Positions 8,429 to 17,522 of a stretch of 64,000 nt of DNA are shown here, one piece after another. This stretch comes from Sphingosinicella sp. BN140058 (GTDB lineage: Bacteria > Pseudomonadota > Alphaproteobacteria > Sphingomonadales > Sphingomonadaceae). The stretch spans positions 3,481,501 through 3,545,500 of the forward strand of contig NZ_CP035501.1 in the NCBI RefSeq assembly GCF_004135585.1, in the 5' to 3' direction. The notes below the pieces were generated by a model. That model was not told the DNA's origin and ran no database searches. It saw only the letters and a program-made list of their open reading frames with translations. Position 1 is the stretch's first letter; each line of letters opens with the position of its first letter. A program made the translations under genes and the position numbers.

Positions 8429-8937
8429 GCCTGCTGTCCACCCTCGATCGCGTCGTCCACGTCACCCGCCTCGACATCCTCACCCCGCACGCGGAGCGGC
8501 GCAGCCGCAACTTGCGCTGGCTGCCGCTGTTCGTCCTCGCCGCCTTGCCGATCGGTTACGGATTGATGGTGGCGATGCCCCACAAGGCGGTGCCGGTTCG
8601 GGTCGGCTTCTTCGGCGGCCTGCTCTTCTTCGGGGCCTACCTCGCCGCGATGCTGATCCGGCTGTTCGGGCCCCGCCTGGTCGCCGAAGCCGGGGTCCGG
8701 CTCGACGAACGCGAGCAGATGATCAAGGCCCGCGCCGGCAGCATCGCCGGGACGATCGTCACCATCCTGTTCGTCGCCTTCTGCCTTTATGCCGGCTGCG
8801 CCTCGATCTTCGGCGCCTGGATGCCGTCGTCGTCGATCGAGTGGATCTATCTGGGTCTCGGCGTGCAGGGCGTCGCCTTCACCTTGCCGGTTCTCGCCGC
8901 CAGCTGGCTCCAGCCCCGGCTCGACGACGAGGATTAA
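8425..8937 (+). CDS. Four-helix membrane protein, third gene of the XRE operon
   Basis: A 170-residue membrane protein. The GTG start overlaps the stop of the preceding gene (GTGA) and defines a frame whose long upstream extension is only a shadow. Hydrophobic segments lie at about 33-50, 57-77, 105-125 and 135-155. The patch RLDEREQMIKARA between helices two and three matches that of the preceding gene, indicating gene duplication within the operon. No enzyme motif. The XRE plus two membrane proteins pattern suggests a regulated membrane function, not further defined. Confidence 0.8.
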   Translation: MSLLSTLDRVVHVTRLDILTPHAERRSRNLRWLPLFVLAALPIGYGLMVAMPHKAVPVRVGFFGGLLFFGAYLAAMLIRLFGPRLVAEAGVRLDEREQMIKARAGSIAGTIVTILFVAFCLYAGCASIFGAWMPSSSIEWIYLGLGVQGVAFTLPVLAASWLQPRLDDED

Positions 8938-9032
8938 GCGCGGCGCGGCCCTCGTGACTGCGGATACGCCGACAGCATCGCCGCGGAGTTTGTCGATCCG
9001 CCAGCCGCTCTTCCTCTCTCGTCCTCTCCCCC

Positions 9033-9161
9033 CGTCATCCCAGCGAAAGCTGGGATCTCCATCCGGAGGAGGCGTGGACCTCTCCTTGCACTCCGGTGAA
9101 TAGTCTCCGGGAGATCCCGGCTGAAGTTCATCCTGAGCGTATCGGAAGGGCTGGGATGACG
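9033..9161. repeat. Palindromic extragenic repeat, composite form
   Basis: Another copy of the element found at 5.9 kb and 6.5-7.6 kb. The left arm contains CCCAGCGAAAGCTGGGAT. The right arm begins GGAGATCCC, contains the inserted TTCATCCTGAGCGTATCGG-type segment and ends GGGCTGGGATGACG. It lies between the XRE operon and the nrdA promoter region. Confidence 0.75.
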
Positions 9162-9389
9162 GTGAGGCAGAATGGCAAACAAGCCACGAGGCGGAGGAGC
9201 TCCGCCGCCCCGGCGCCACAGCCGAAATCCGCCTCGCTATTCAACCACAATCCTTGGTATCCGCCCATCACTCGACGCCCTGCCGGAGCCCAACCGTTCG
9301 TCGCAAATCGGCGACTCCCGGGCGTCCGCCGTGCCCTTGATTTGCAAGCGAAAAGCGCTTCGATTCACCGCATCCGGCGTCACGAAAAC

Positions 9390-9539
9390 CGTGGATAAGT
9401 CATTAAGCCTCTTGGCGTCGGAATCGAGATGAGGCACTAATGGTTGTGGCGCTGCCACGGGGGCGACGCTACAACTTGTATGAACGTCCGACGGTCACCA
9501 TCTTGGTCCGGAGACGGAAGACTCTTGTCCTGTGGATAT
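9390..9539 (+). promoter_or_regulatory. nrdA upstream region with two near-consensus DnaA boxes
   Basis: CGTGGATAA (9390-9398) and TGTGGATAT (9531-9539) each differ by one base from the DnaA box TGTGGATAA, in the same orientation. They lie 247 and 98 bp before the nrdA start. DnaA is known to act at nrd promoters in Escherichia coli. No clear NrdR box or sigma-70 hexamers could be picked by eye, so the regulatory role is inference. Confidence 0.35.
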
Positions 9540-9636
9540 CGGGGACAAGATCGAACAAGCGCCGCGCCCCCTTCGCAAACGCGCATTGTTTGGGCTAAGG
9601 CCCGGTAGAACGAATTGAGAACGAGGGGTTTGAGCG

Positions 9637-11514
9637 ATGGATCTTAGCGGCAGCAGCGAAGTCGGTTCGAGCGACGTGACGATGACGCTCGATGCGGTCG
9701 ACACCAAGCCGACGAAGCCGGCCATCTACCCGCTTGCCGTGGACCGCAGCCGTGATGCCCTGCTCACCGAATTCGGCAAGGACACTTTGCGCGACCGCTA
9801 TCTGCTGCCCGGCGAATCGTATCAGGATCTGTTCGTCCGCGTCTCCTCGGCTTATGCCGACGACGAGGCCCACGCCCAGCGCATGTACGATTACATGTCG
9901 CAGCTCTGGTTCATGCCGGCGACGCCCGTTTTGTCCAACGGTGGCACCGGCCGCGGCCTGCCTATCTCCTGCTATTTGAACAGCGTCGACGACAGCCTGG
10001 AAGGGATCGTCGGCACCTGGAACGAGAATGTCTGGCTGGCCAGCCGCGGCGGCGGCATCGGCACCTATTGGGGCAGCGTCCGCGGCATCGGCGAGCCGGT
10101 CGGCCTCAACGGTAAGACCTCGGGCATCATCCCGTTCGTGCGGGTCATGGATTCGCTGACCCTGGCGATCAGCCAGGGCTCGCTGCGCCGCGGCTCGGCC
10201 GCCTGCTATCTCGACATCTCGCACCCGGAGATTGAGGAATTCCTCGAAATCCGCAAACCGTCGGGCGATTTCAACCGCAAGGCGCTCAATCTCCACCACG
10301 GCGTGCTCGTCACCGACGCGTTCATGGAAGCGGTGCGCGACGGCGCCGAATGGACCCTGCGCAGCCCCAAGGACGGCTCGGAGCGCAGCAAGGTCGATGC
10401 CCGCGCCCTGTTCCAGAAGCTGGTCGAGACCCGGCTGCAGACCGGCGAGCCCTACATCATCTTCATCGACAAGGTGAATGCGACGATGCCGCGCCACCAG
10501 CGCGAGCTCGGCCTCAAGGTCTCGACCTCCAATCTCTGCTCCGAGATCACGCTGCCGACCGGCATCGACCATCTCGGCAATGCCCGCACCGCGGTCTGCT
10601 GCCTGTCCTCGCTCAATCTCGAAACCTGGGACCAGTGGAACGGCGACAAGCGCTTCATCGAGGACGTGATGCGCTTCCTCGACAACGTGCTCAGCGACTA
10701 TATCGCGCGGGCGCCGGACGAGATGGCGCGCGCCAAGTACAGCGCGGCGCGCGAGCGTTCGGTCGGACTCGGCGTGATGGGCTTCCACTCTTTCCTGCAG
10801 GCGCGCGGCATCCCGTTCGAGGGCGCGATGGCGAAATCGTGGAACATGCGCATCTTCCGCCACATCAGCGCGCAGGTGAACGAAGCCTCGATGATGCTGG
10901 CGCACGAGCGCGGGCCGTGCCCCGACGCCGCCGATGTCGGCGTGATGGAGCGGTTCAGCTCGAAGATGGCGATCGCGCCGACCGCGTCCATCTCGATCAT
11001 CGCCGGCGGCACCTCCGCCTGCATCGAGCCGATCCCGGCCAACATCTACACCCACAAGACGCTGTCCGGCTCCTTCTCCATCCGCAATCCGTATCTGGAA
11101 GAGCTGCTCAAGCAGAAGGCGAAGAATTCGGAAGGCGTGTGGTCGTCGATCCTCGAGCGCGGCGGCTCGGTCCAGCACCTCGATTTCCTGACGCAAGAGG
11201 AAAAGGACGTGTTCAAGACCAGCTTCGAGATCGACCAGCGCTGGCTGATCGAGCTCGCGGCCGATCGCACGCCCTATATCGACCAGGCGACCTCCTTGAA
11301 CCTGTTCATCCCGGCCGACGTCGACAAGTGGGACCTGCTGATGCTCCACTATCGCGCCTGGGAGCTCGGCGTGAAATCGCTTTACTATCTCCGCTCCAAA
11401 TCGGTCCAGCGCGCCGGCTTCGCCGGCGGCGTCGAAGCCGACAACACGCCGGACCTCAAGCAGATCGAGCTCGCGGCGACCACGGATTACGACGAGTGCC
11501 TGGCGTGCCAGTAA
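9637..11514 (+). CDS. nrdA: Class Ia ribonucleoside-diphosphate reductase, alpha subunit
   Basis: The catalytic subunit that reduces ribonucleoside diphosphates to deoxyribonucleotides in the cytoplasm, with NrdB as radical generator. At 625 residues it is shorter than E. coli NrdA (761) and lacks the N-terminal ATP-cone, so overall activity regulation by that domain is absent. Active-site elements are visible: Cys112 (SCYL) and Cys321/322 as the redox pair, N299-x-C301-x-E303 (NLCSE) with the thiyl Cys, Tyr583-Tyr584 for radical transfer, and a C-terminal Cys621-x2-Cys624 shuttle (CLAC). A GAACGAGGGG stretch precedes the ATG. nrdB follows after 220 bp. Confidence 0.97.
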   Translation: MDLSGSSEVGSSDVTMTLDAVDTKPTKPAIYPLAVDRSRDALLTEFGKDTLRDRYLLPGESYQDLFVRVSSAYADDEAHAQRMYDYMSQLWFMPATPVLSNGGTGRGLPISCYLNSVDDSLEGIVGTWNENVWLASRGGGIGTYWGSVRGIGEPVGLNGKTSGIIPFVRVMDSLTLAISQGSLRRGSAACYLDISHPEIEEFLEIRKPSGDFNRKALNLHHGVLVTDAFMEAVRDGAEWTLRSPKDGSERSKVDARALFQKLVETRLQTGEPYIIFIDKVNATMPRHQRELGLKVSTSNLCSEITLPTGIDHLGNARTAVCCLSSLNLETWDQWNGDKRFIEDVMRFLDNVLSDYIARAPDEMARAKYSAARERSVGLGVMGFHSFLQARGIPFEGAMAKSWNMRIFRHISAQVNEASMMLAHERGPCPDAADVGVMERFSSKMAIAPTASISIIAGGTSACIEPIPANIYTHKTLSGSFSIRNPYLEELLKQKAKNSEGVWSSILERGGSVQHLDFLTQEEKDVFKTSFEIDQRWLIELAADRTPYIDQATSLNLFIPADVDKWDLLMLHYRAWELGVKSLYYLRSKSVQRAGFAGGVEADNTPDLKQIELAATTDYDECLACQ

Positions 11515-11537
11515 TTCACTCCTCTCTCCTTCAGGGG

Positions 11538-11683
11538 GTGCAGCGCCCCTTGGGCTTGCTCCGGGGGAGCAAGCCGGCGCTGCACGCCGGGAAGAGGGGG
11601 AGTCTGCCGACTCTCCGCCGCCTCCGGTACGGTCCCTCCCGTCTGCCCCTCTCCCTCTCCCTCTCCCCTGAAGGGGAGAGGGA
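11538..11683. repeat. Strong stem-loops in the nrdA-nrdB spacer
   Basis: First element: outer arms GTGCAGCGCC (11538-11547) and GGCGCTGCAC (11576-11585) enclose inner arms GCTTGCTCC and GGAGCAAGC with a GGG loop, a nested perfect palindrome. Second element: TCCCTCTCCCC (11658-11668), loop TGAA, GGGGAGAGGGA, an 11-bp stem. Neither is followed by a T-run. They may limit read-through or define RNA ends between nrdA and nrdB, or simply be dispersed repeats. Confidence 0.6.
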
Positions 11684-11734
11684 ATCCACGCGCCCCACCG
11701 GCCGCGCCACCTTTTTCTGATCGGGAGTAAACCG

Positions 11735-12805
11735 ATGTCCCTTCTCGAAGCCCGCAAGCAGTACAAGCCGTTTGAATATCCCTGGGCGTTCGAATTCTGG
11801 AAGCGCCAGCAGCAGCTGCACTGGCTTCCCGAAGAGGTGCCGCTCGGCGAGGATTGCCGCGACTGGGCGCAGAAGCTCACCGATCACGAGCGCAACCTGC
11901 TCACCCAGATCTTCCGCTTCTTCACCCAGGCGGACATCGAGGTGCAGGATTGCTACCACGAGAAATACGGCCGGATCTTCAAGCCGGTCGAGGTCAAGAT
12001 GATGCTCGCCGCTTTCTCCAACATGGAGACGGTGCACATCGCCGCTTACTCGCATCTGCTCGACACGATCGGCATGCCCGAGAGCGAATACGGCATGTTC
12101 CTTCAGTATAAGGAAATGAAGGACAAGCACGATTATCTCGCCACCTTCGGCGTCGACAGCGACGAGGATATCGCCAAGACGCTGGCGATGTTCGGCGGCT
12201 TCACGGAAGGGTTGCAGCTCTTCGCCAGCTTCGCGATGCTGATGAATTTCCCGCGCTTCAACAAGATGAAGGGCATGGGCCAGATCGTCTCCTGGTCGGT
12301 GCGCGACGAGAGCCTGCATTGCGAAGGCATCATCAACCTGTTCCACACCTTCACCAAGGAGCGCGACTGCCTGACCGCATCGGTGAAGAAGGATATCAGA
12401 GACGTCTGCCACACCACGGTCGATCTCGAGGACGCGTTCATCGATCTTGCCTTCGAGCAGGGCCCGGTTCCCGGCATGACGCCCAAGGAGATCAAGCGCT
12501 ACATCCGCTACATCGCCGACTGGCGCCTCAGCCAATTGGGCCTGCGCCCGATCTTCATGATCGACGAGCACCCGCTCCCCTGGCTCGCGCCTTTGCTCAA
12601 CGGCGTCGAGCACGCCAACTTCTTCGAAACCCGCGCGACCGAATATTCCAAGGCCGCGACCCGCGGCAATTGGGGCGAAGTCTGGGACAATTTCGACCGC
12701 CGCAAGAGCGCCAAGGCAGCGAACGACGCGGTCATCGCCGCGGCCGAGCCGGCGCCGCAGCCGGAAGGGGACATGTTCTCGCGGGCTGGGGTGGCGGCGG
12801 AGTAG
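11735..12805 (+). CDS. nrdB: Class Ia ribonucleoside-diphosphate reductase, beta subunit
   Basis: The radical-generating subunit of ribonucleotide reductase, 356 residues. The di-iron ligands can be placed by spacing against the E. coli enzyme: Asp67, Glu98, His101, Glu158, Glu192 and His195. The radical tyrosine is Tyr105 (ETVHIAAY), so this is a tyrosyl-radical, not a Mn/Fe phenylalanine type. No ATP-cone is fused at the N-terminus, so this class Ia pair has no visible cone on either subunit. The C-terminal tail after about residue 330 is low-complexity with a final acidic-hydrophobic segment that usually docks to NrdA. GGGAGTAA precedes the ATG. Confidence 0.97.
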   Translation: MSLLEARKQYKPFEYPWAFEFWKRQQQLHWLPEEVPLGEDCRDWAQKLTDHERNLLTQIFRFFTQADIEVQDCYHEKYGRIFKPVEVKMMLAAFSNMETVHIAAYSHLLDTIGMPESEYGMFLQYKEMKDKHDYLATFGVDSDEDIAKTLAMFGGFTEGLQLFASFAMLMNFPRFNKMKGMGQIVSWSVRDESLHCEGIINLFHTFTKERDCLTASVKKDIRDVCHTTVDLEDAFIDLAFEQGPVPGMTPKEIKRYIRYIADWRLSQLGLRPIFMIDEHPLPWLAPLLNGVEHANFFETRATEYSKAATRGNWGEVWDNFDRRKSAKAANDAVIAAAEPAPQPEGDMFSRAGVAAE

Positions 12806-12811
12806 GTCGAG

Positions 12812-14377
12812 ATGGCAATTTCGAAGGAGAGCTTCCTCGGCTCGCGCGGATTCAGCGAAAATCCGTTCATCCTTACCAACGCGGATGAGGAGCAGAATCT
12901 CTCTTCGTACTTCGTGCCGCCACCGTTCTTCGATGCTGTCTTGGGGCGCCCGACCGAGCCGAAAAGCTGCACCGTATTCGCGCCGCGCGGAGGCGGTAAG
13001 ACAGCTCAGAAAGTTATGATTGAGAAAGCTTCAGGTGAAGCGCGTCTCGAAGATCAATTCCTTTGTCTGACTTATGATAGATTTGTGCTGCCGGATCGTT
13101 TTCTATTAAAGAATGCGACAGTCGATTGGCACCTCCTGAACTTGGTTCGGCTGATAACGACCGCGCTCCTGGTGCGTCTGGATGCTCCGGAAGCGAAGCT
13201 CCGATTGGATCAGGCAGACAGAGACTTCTTAGTTAAGGCTGCTCGTACTTTCCTGTATGATATAAATGTTGCCGAGTTCCAAGCCATCGTGGCTGCGCTG
13301 CGTAATTGGCGAGGAAGAACAGAGGATTTGGTGAAAAAATACGGCGGTCAGATTGTAAATCTGATCTCGGCGATTGTTACTAAGTTTGAGATGGGCAAGA
13401 TTGAGCTGATTGCGGGTGAGCGAGAGATAAATAAGCCTACGGTTATGGCGTATTTTGAACGCCTTATTGGAGTGGCTGCAAAGCTTGGATTTGAGTCGGT
13501 GTACGTCCTGGTTGACCGGGTTGATGAAACTCTTGCGACTCAGAACGACGCCAACTCCTCATTCGAGTTTATTGAGAGCTTACTTCTCGACTTGCACATT
13601 CTTGAAACCCGAGGTGTAGCATTCAAATTCTTCTTGTGGGATCAGATCAAGTCTAGGTATCTTTCCTCGGGTGCAAGGACCGACCGGATTCCGATGTACT
13701 CGCTCAACTGGAACCTGGAGGAGATGAGTACGATGCTTCGGGAGCGTTTGAAGGCATATTCTGGGGGGAGCATTGCATCACTGAATGAGCTTCTTCCTGA
13801 AGATTTAGAGTACGATCTTCACAGTCTGGTCTGCGTGCTCGCCGTTGGCTCTCCTCGAGATATGATTAGGTTATGTAAGGCGATCATTGACGAGCAAACC
13901 CGGACGTCGAATGTGGCCGGATCTCTTAGTAGAAACGTCATTTCTCGTGGGATCCGCGCTTTTTCGGAGCAGAGAACCTTGGAGCTTTTTGGTAATAGCT
14001 TAGAGGATTTGCGAAAGGTAAACCTTGCCAGTTTCACAATCTCGAAGCTAGCTAACGACATATTCAGGGTGACTTCGAACGCCATAAGTCGAAAGATCCA
14101 GATCTGGACGGATCAGGGTGCAGTCGTCCGAACTGGTGAGGTTCCAACTCCAGGAGCTCGTCCTCAAAATCTATACTCCTTGGCAGATCCTCGATTGTGC
14201 ATCACGGTTAAGTCGCAATCGCCTGTGGAGTCGGTGTTGGAAAGCAACATATACGTCTGTGGCAGTTGCGGATCCGTCAACGTTTTTGAGGAGGATGATG
14301 CCTCAAGCTGTTCACGGTGCCAGGCCTCAATAGACTCGACTCTATCGTCCTTCAGGATGGTGGCGCCAGGTCTGTAG
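12812..14377 (+). CDS. AT-rich P-loop ATPase with C-terminal zinc ribbon, probably acquired
   Basis: A 521-residue protein. Residues 57-64 read APRGGGKT, a Walker A in which the first Gly is Ala. A hydrophobic strand ending VLVDRVDE (about 230-240) suits Walker B. The C-terminus carries CGSC (483-486) and CSRC (500-503), a four-Cys zinc ribbon. The layout resembles the Sll1717-type P-loop ATPases, some of which occur in defence contexts; this is resemblance, not proof. Base composition is near 48% G+C against about 67% around it, with many A/T-ending codons, indicating transfer. The ATG follows the nrdB stop by 6 bp, with GGAGTAGG spanning that stop as ribosome site, so it may be transcribed with nrdAB. 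Confidence 0.75.
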   Translation: MAISKESFLGSRGFSENPFILTNADEEQNLSSYFVPPPFFDAVLGRPTEPKSCTVFAPRGGGKTAQKVMIEKASGEARLEDQFLCLTYDRFVLPDRFLLKNATVDWHLLNLVRLITTALLVRLDAPEAKLRLDQADRDFLVKAARTFLYDINVAEFQAIVAALRNWRGRTEDLVKKYGGQIVNLISAIVTKFEMGKIELIAGEREINKPTVMAYFERLIGVAAKLGFESVYVLVDRVDETLATQNDANSSFEFIESLLLDLHILETRGVAFKFFLWDQIKSRYLSSGARTDRIPMYSLNWNLEEMSTMLRERLKAYSGGSIASLNELLPEDLEYDLHSLVCVLAVGSPRDMIRLCKAIIDEQTRTSNVAGSLSRNVISRGIRAFSEQRTLELFGNSLEDLRKVNLASFTISKLANDIFRVTSNAISRKIQIWTDQGAVVRTGEVPTPGARPQNLYSLADPRLCITVKSQSPVESVLESNIYVCGSCGSVNVFEEDDASSCSRCQASIDSTLSSFRMVAPGL

Positions 14378-14468
14378 AGCTTTGTGTGATTTCAGCGGGA
14401 GAGTTTTGCAGTTCCGGTGAAAGTGCGCTGATTTAATTGCGCTGATGCTCCACTCAATTCGCCGAACC

Positions 14469-14804
14469 TCAGCGCTCTGCCTGGAAGAGGCGGCGTTGAG
14501 CAGCGTTGATCGAAAGCTCGTCCCAATCGACCTCTCTCCTGGTGACCGGCAGAACGTCCCTGCGATCAATCCAATCGTAGAAGAGCGTGCCGTAAATGCC
14601 TCGCGCGTCCCTCTTCAGAATCGGGCGCTCCCAGATGCGGGAAAGGATGATCCCGGCTTCGCTCTCTCCCAGCCGCGCCACCACATCCTCGATCAGCGCC
14701 ATGTCCTGATCGCCCGGAAAGATCGCGGCGAATTCCGCGTCGGTGGCCTGGAACAGGCTGAAGGTCGCATTGCGCGCGCCATCGATGATCTGGATGTTCC
14801 GCAT
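14469..14804 (-). CDS. Hypothetical protein
   Basis: An 111-residue soluble protein without recognised motifs; acidic in the middle (ATDAEFAAIFPGDQDMALIED) and basic towards the C-terminus. Normal high-GC codon use, unlike the neighbouring ATPase, so the boundary of the foreign segment lies between them. The ATG is chosen because the frame upstream becomes arginine/proline-rich and non-coding in character; the ribosome site is weak. Function unknown. Confidence 0.55.
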   Translation of the reverse strand: MRNIQIIDGARNATFSLFQATDAEFAAIFPGDQDMALIEDVVARLGESEAGIILSRIWERPILKRDARGIYGTLFYDWIDRRDVLPVTRREVDWDELSINAAQRRLFQAER

Positions 14805-14984
14805 GCATCCAGTCTGGCTCGTGCGGACCGAGTCCGCAACGGCTGCGTATTTCCCTTCGGCGGGCCACAGTAACGGCTCTCTTGGCAGTCCCCGGGCCTC
14901 GATGCCCGAGCAGGCCAATCTGGCGGGAATCAGCCCGGACGCATCACCGTTCCTCCGAGGCTCGCTTGCACGCATTCGCTGAAC

Positions 14985-15375
14985 TTTGAGGCGAAGATCG
15001 CGAAGACCTCTCGGAGCCCTTAGGGGTTCCGGTGACGGGTTCGGGTGACAGTGCATCCAATTGCCCTCAAACCTCCTCCCATTCTCCGCTCAGGGCTCAC
15101 GGTCCCAAAGATCGTTGGCGGCTTCGTGGTCCTTCGTGGCTTCGTGTGGAACCAGCGGCGGATGTGCGAGTCAAAGTCGTCCGCGGAGATGCCCCACGGC
15201 GCGCCGATCGACACGCGCTCATGCGGAGCGAACCATTCCGAGTCCCGTGTTCGCTCAACCGTCGCATTTGGACGCGAAGATCGCGAAGGACGCCATGGCG
15301 CGAAGAGGGATGAGAGCGGGCGTCGTCAGTGAAACTCTTCGCGATCATCGCGGTCGTCGCGTCCTTCGCGTCGAA
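14985..15375. repeat. Cluster of CTTCGTGG- and GCGAAGGAC-type micro-repeats
   Basis: The stretch between the hypothetical gene and the truncated GlcG-like copy holds no convincing gene. It contains GCGAAGATCGCGAAGAC (about 14991), TTCGTGGTCCTTCGTGGCTT (15123-15142), GCGAAGATCGCGAAGGACGC (15274-15293) and its inverted form near 15330-15375. The same two micro-repeat families return near 17.13-17.42, 18.69-18.81 and 24.29 kb. Confidence 0.6.
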
Positions 15376-15527
15376 AATTGGGGGCGTGGAACGCGCGTCG
15401 CCCTCGGGGAACATCCACTCTGGCTTGCTCAGTACTTTTAATGAAGACGTGCGCTGCGCGATAGGAGCGCACTCCGATTCCCTCAGGCGTCCTCGCCGAC
15501 CGCCTCCAGCACTGCCACCAACGCGGC

Positions 15528-15803
15528 CTAAGGCCGCGTCGCCCGCAGCCCCGCGGCGCGCACGCCCGCTTCGGCGCAGGCGATGTCGCTTTCGGTCGGC
15601 GATCCGGACACGCCGATCGCGCCGAGCGGTCGGCCCTCGGCGGTGAAGACCGGCACGCCGCCGCCGGCCGTGGCGATGCCGGGCGCGGTGGGCACGTTCC
15701 AGCGGGCGGCGGGTTCTGCGGACGCAATACGCAACGCGCTTTGCATGTGCAGGCTAGGCGGTGCAGGATCGGGCCGTCTGATCCGTCCGGAGTCGTCGCA
15801 GAA
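15528..15803 (-). pseudogene. Truncated GlcG/HbpS-like (DUF336) paralogue
   Basis: The last 59 codons (from ARWNVPTAPG to the stop) encode exactly the same peptide as the end of the intact gene 2 kb downstream, yet about 10 of some 180 bases differ, all silent. Further upstream the frame still shows weak family similarity (CDDSGR, then a DPAPPSLHMQSAL stretch), but the N-terminal half and signal peptide are missing and the next gene begins divergently there. It is therefore the 3' remnant of a second paralogue, not a recent partial copy. Confidence 0.75.
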
Positions 15804-15808
15804 GGGGA

Positions 15809-16459
15809 GTGCCATTGCCCAGCCAGGTTCCTGACGCAGCGCCCGGACCATTCTACGTCGATCCGAATTGCTGCATTCTATGCGGAATCCCGGAAGACAT
15901 CGCGCCGGAGCTATTCAGCACGGGTGAGGCGCATTGCTTCTTCATCAAGCAGCCAATCGCCCCGGCTGAGGTCGACAAGACCATCGAGGTCATGCTGTCC
16001 AGCGAAGTCGATTGTATCCGCTATGGTGGCGACGACGCGGCTATTCTCAAGCGTATGGGACGCGCTGGCGTGGCGGAGTTCGCGGACGATATGCGTGCGG
16101 CTGGATATTCTCCCATTGCCAAGGATCAGGTCGAATTCTCGGCCGATCGGAGTGCAACGGAGATGGCCGTGGCATTCCGCGCCTTTCTCCGTGCGCAGGA
16201 AGGGTTCAAGGTGGCCTTGTCGTTTCGCAAAACCAAGGTACGATTTGCGTGGTGGCGAGGGAACTTCCACACCGTGGCTTTCGAGCTCACGGATGGACGC
16301 CACCGCCTCATCCTGCATCCGGGCCACCCCGATGCTCTCCTCGGTGTTGCGCGCGTCGTAGGGGATTGGCTCCAATCCGATCCCAACGTTGGTGCGATCG
16401 CCTGGAAGACACGGCGCGGCGACGAAGATGCCTCTCCGGAGACCCCGCTGCCATTCTGA
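15809..16459 (+). CDS. Hypothetical protein with degenerate ferredoxin-like N-terminus
   Basis: About 216 residues. The N-terminal 70 residues (YVDPNCCILCGIPEDIAPEL, then a DCIRYGGDD stretch) follow the pattern of single-cluster 4Fe-4S ferredoxins, but only three Cys are present and the usual second and third cluster positions are Ile/Glu and missing, so a cluster is unlikely. The C-terminal 120 residues form an unrecognised domain. Start is uncertain: GTG lies immediately after AAGGGGA, whereas a TTG two codons later (15815) has better spacing. It is divergent from the truncated GlcG-like copy. Confidence 0.65.
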   Translation: MPLPSQVPDAAPGPFYVDPNCCILCGIPEDIAPELFSTGEAHCFFIKQPIAPAEVDKTIEVMLSSEVDCIRYGGDDAAILKRMGRAGVAEFADDMRAAGYSPIAKDQVEFSADRSATEMAVAFRAFLRAQEGFKVALSFRKTKVRFAWWRGNFHTVAFELTDGRHRLILHPGHPDALLGVARVVGDWLQSDPNVGAIAWKTRRGDEDASPETPLPF

Positions 16460-16529
16460 AGGCAACTGCGAGCTCCGCGGACGCAGTGAGGGGCAGGCAA
16501 GGCAAGGTTCAGGCGGCCGTGAATGGCCG

Positions 16530-16925
16530 CTACTCGCCCAGGTCTGAGCGCAAGCCAAGTTGGCCCCACACCACAAACAAGCGTACGATGGATGCCATTC
16601 CACCGATGTGGAAGATGACGGCGAGCGGAAATAGGAGCTTCAGCTGCCATACCAGGTCGGACCAGAATCCGAAGTGGAGAGCGCCATCGCTGTGGCGCTC
16701 GGCGAGATGGCCGAAGAAGATGCGGACGATAAGGAGGTCGATGAAGAAGAGCGGGAAGCCGAGGACCCCGAGATAGGCCTGGCCCAGGCGCCACTCCGTA
16801 TCCTCGTCGATAAAGTGCCGTTCCGTCAGCAGGTAACCATCCGTGCTGCGCCTGTTACCATGGACCTTGCGGGCCGCCCACCGGCCGATCGCGGGCAAGG
16901 GCGGGATTGCGAGCGGAGAGAGCAT
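16530..16925 (-). CDS. Hypothetical membrane protein
   Basis: A 131-residue protein with hydrophobic segments at about 50-72 (AYLGVLGFPLFFIDLLIVRI) and 92-120, a basic N-terminus and an acidic tail. No recognised family. GAAG lies 3-4 nt before the ATG. Convergent with the ferredoxin-like gene. Coding character is supported by hydrophobicity and by the lack of a plausible alternative on the other strand. Confidence 0.55.
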   Translation of the reverse strand: MLSPLAIPPLPAIGRWAARKVHGNRRSTDGYLLTERHFIDEDTEWRLGQAYLGVLGFPLFFIDLLIVRIFFGHLAERHSDGALHFGFWSDLVWQLKLLFPLAVIFHIGGMASIVRLFVVWGQLGLRSDLGE

Positions 16926-17127
16926 TCTTCGTCTAGCTTTCGGCGTCGAGGCTGGGTCACGAGTCTCCGCGGATCATACGAAAGTCGAGAGTTTGCAAGC
17001 GTCACCAGCGGTGCGCCACGCAAGCAGCAATGACGTAAGACGTCATCGCTCGGCACGTGTGCGGCAACCAGCTGGCGGCAAGCCGATCCGCGTCGGCGAA
17101 CCGGGGGGACCCGCACTTCCACATGAG

Positions 17128-17425
17128 CCACGAAACAACGAAGCCACGAAGAAGGGCAAGCGCCTCGCGGCAATCGCTTTGCGGCTCCGTGTGTCTTCGT
17201 GGCTTAGTGTGGAAACGGCGGCAAAAATGCCTTCGCCGGGGAAACCGGAGATGCACGGTCCAGGAGCAATGGCAGCACGAGTACCCGCATTCGATCCGAG
17301 GGCGGAGCCTGGCGCGACGGCCGTACTTGGGCGCGAAGGCGCGAAGGACGCAAAGGCGCGAAAAGGAATCGCAAGCAGTCGACTCCTGAACCCTTTGCGA
17401 TCATCGTGTCCTTCGCGGCACCGCG
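17128..17425. repeat. Second cluster of micro-repeats; no gene in this gap
   Basis: In the roughly 600-bp gap between the membrane protein and the GlcG-like gene, CCACGAAACAACGAAGCCACG (17128) and TGTCTTCGTGGCTTAGTGTG (about 17193) form a loose inverted pair. GCGAAGGCGCGAAGGACGC (about 17332) and TTTGCGATCATCGTGTCCTT (about 17395) form another. These echo the arms of the cluster at 15.0-15.4 kb. No open frame here looks coding. Confidence 0.55.
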
Positions 17426-17522
17426 TCAAAACAGCGGTCTCAAGGCCGGCCGCCGCTCCGGCGGAAGGCACAAGGCGACTGTGCGAGACAGCCAACGGCC
17501 CGCGCCGCCCGCGAACCGCTCG

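Noticed and set aside
9595..11880. A 761-residue minus-strand frame over nrdA
   Set aside because: Antisense shadow of nrdA and the start of nrdB; composition is Arg/Ala/Asp-rich without domains.
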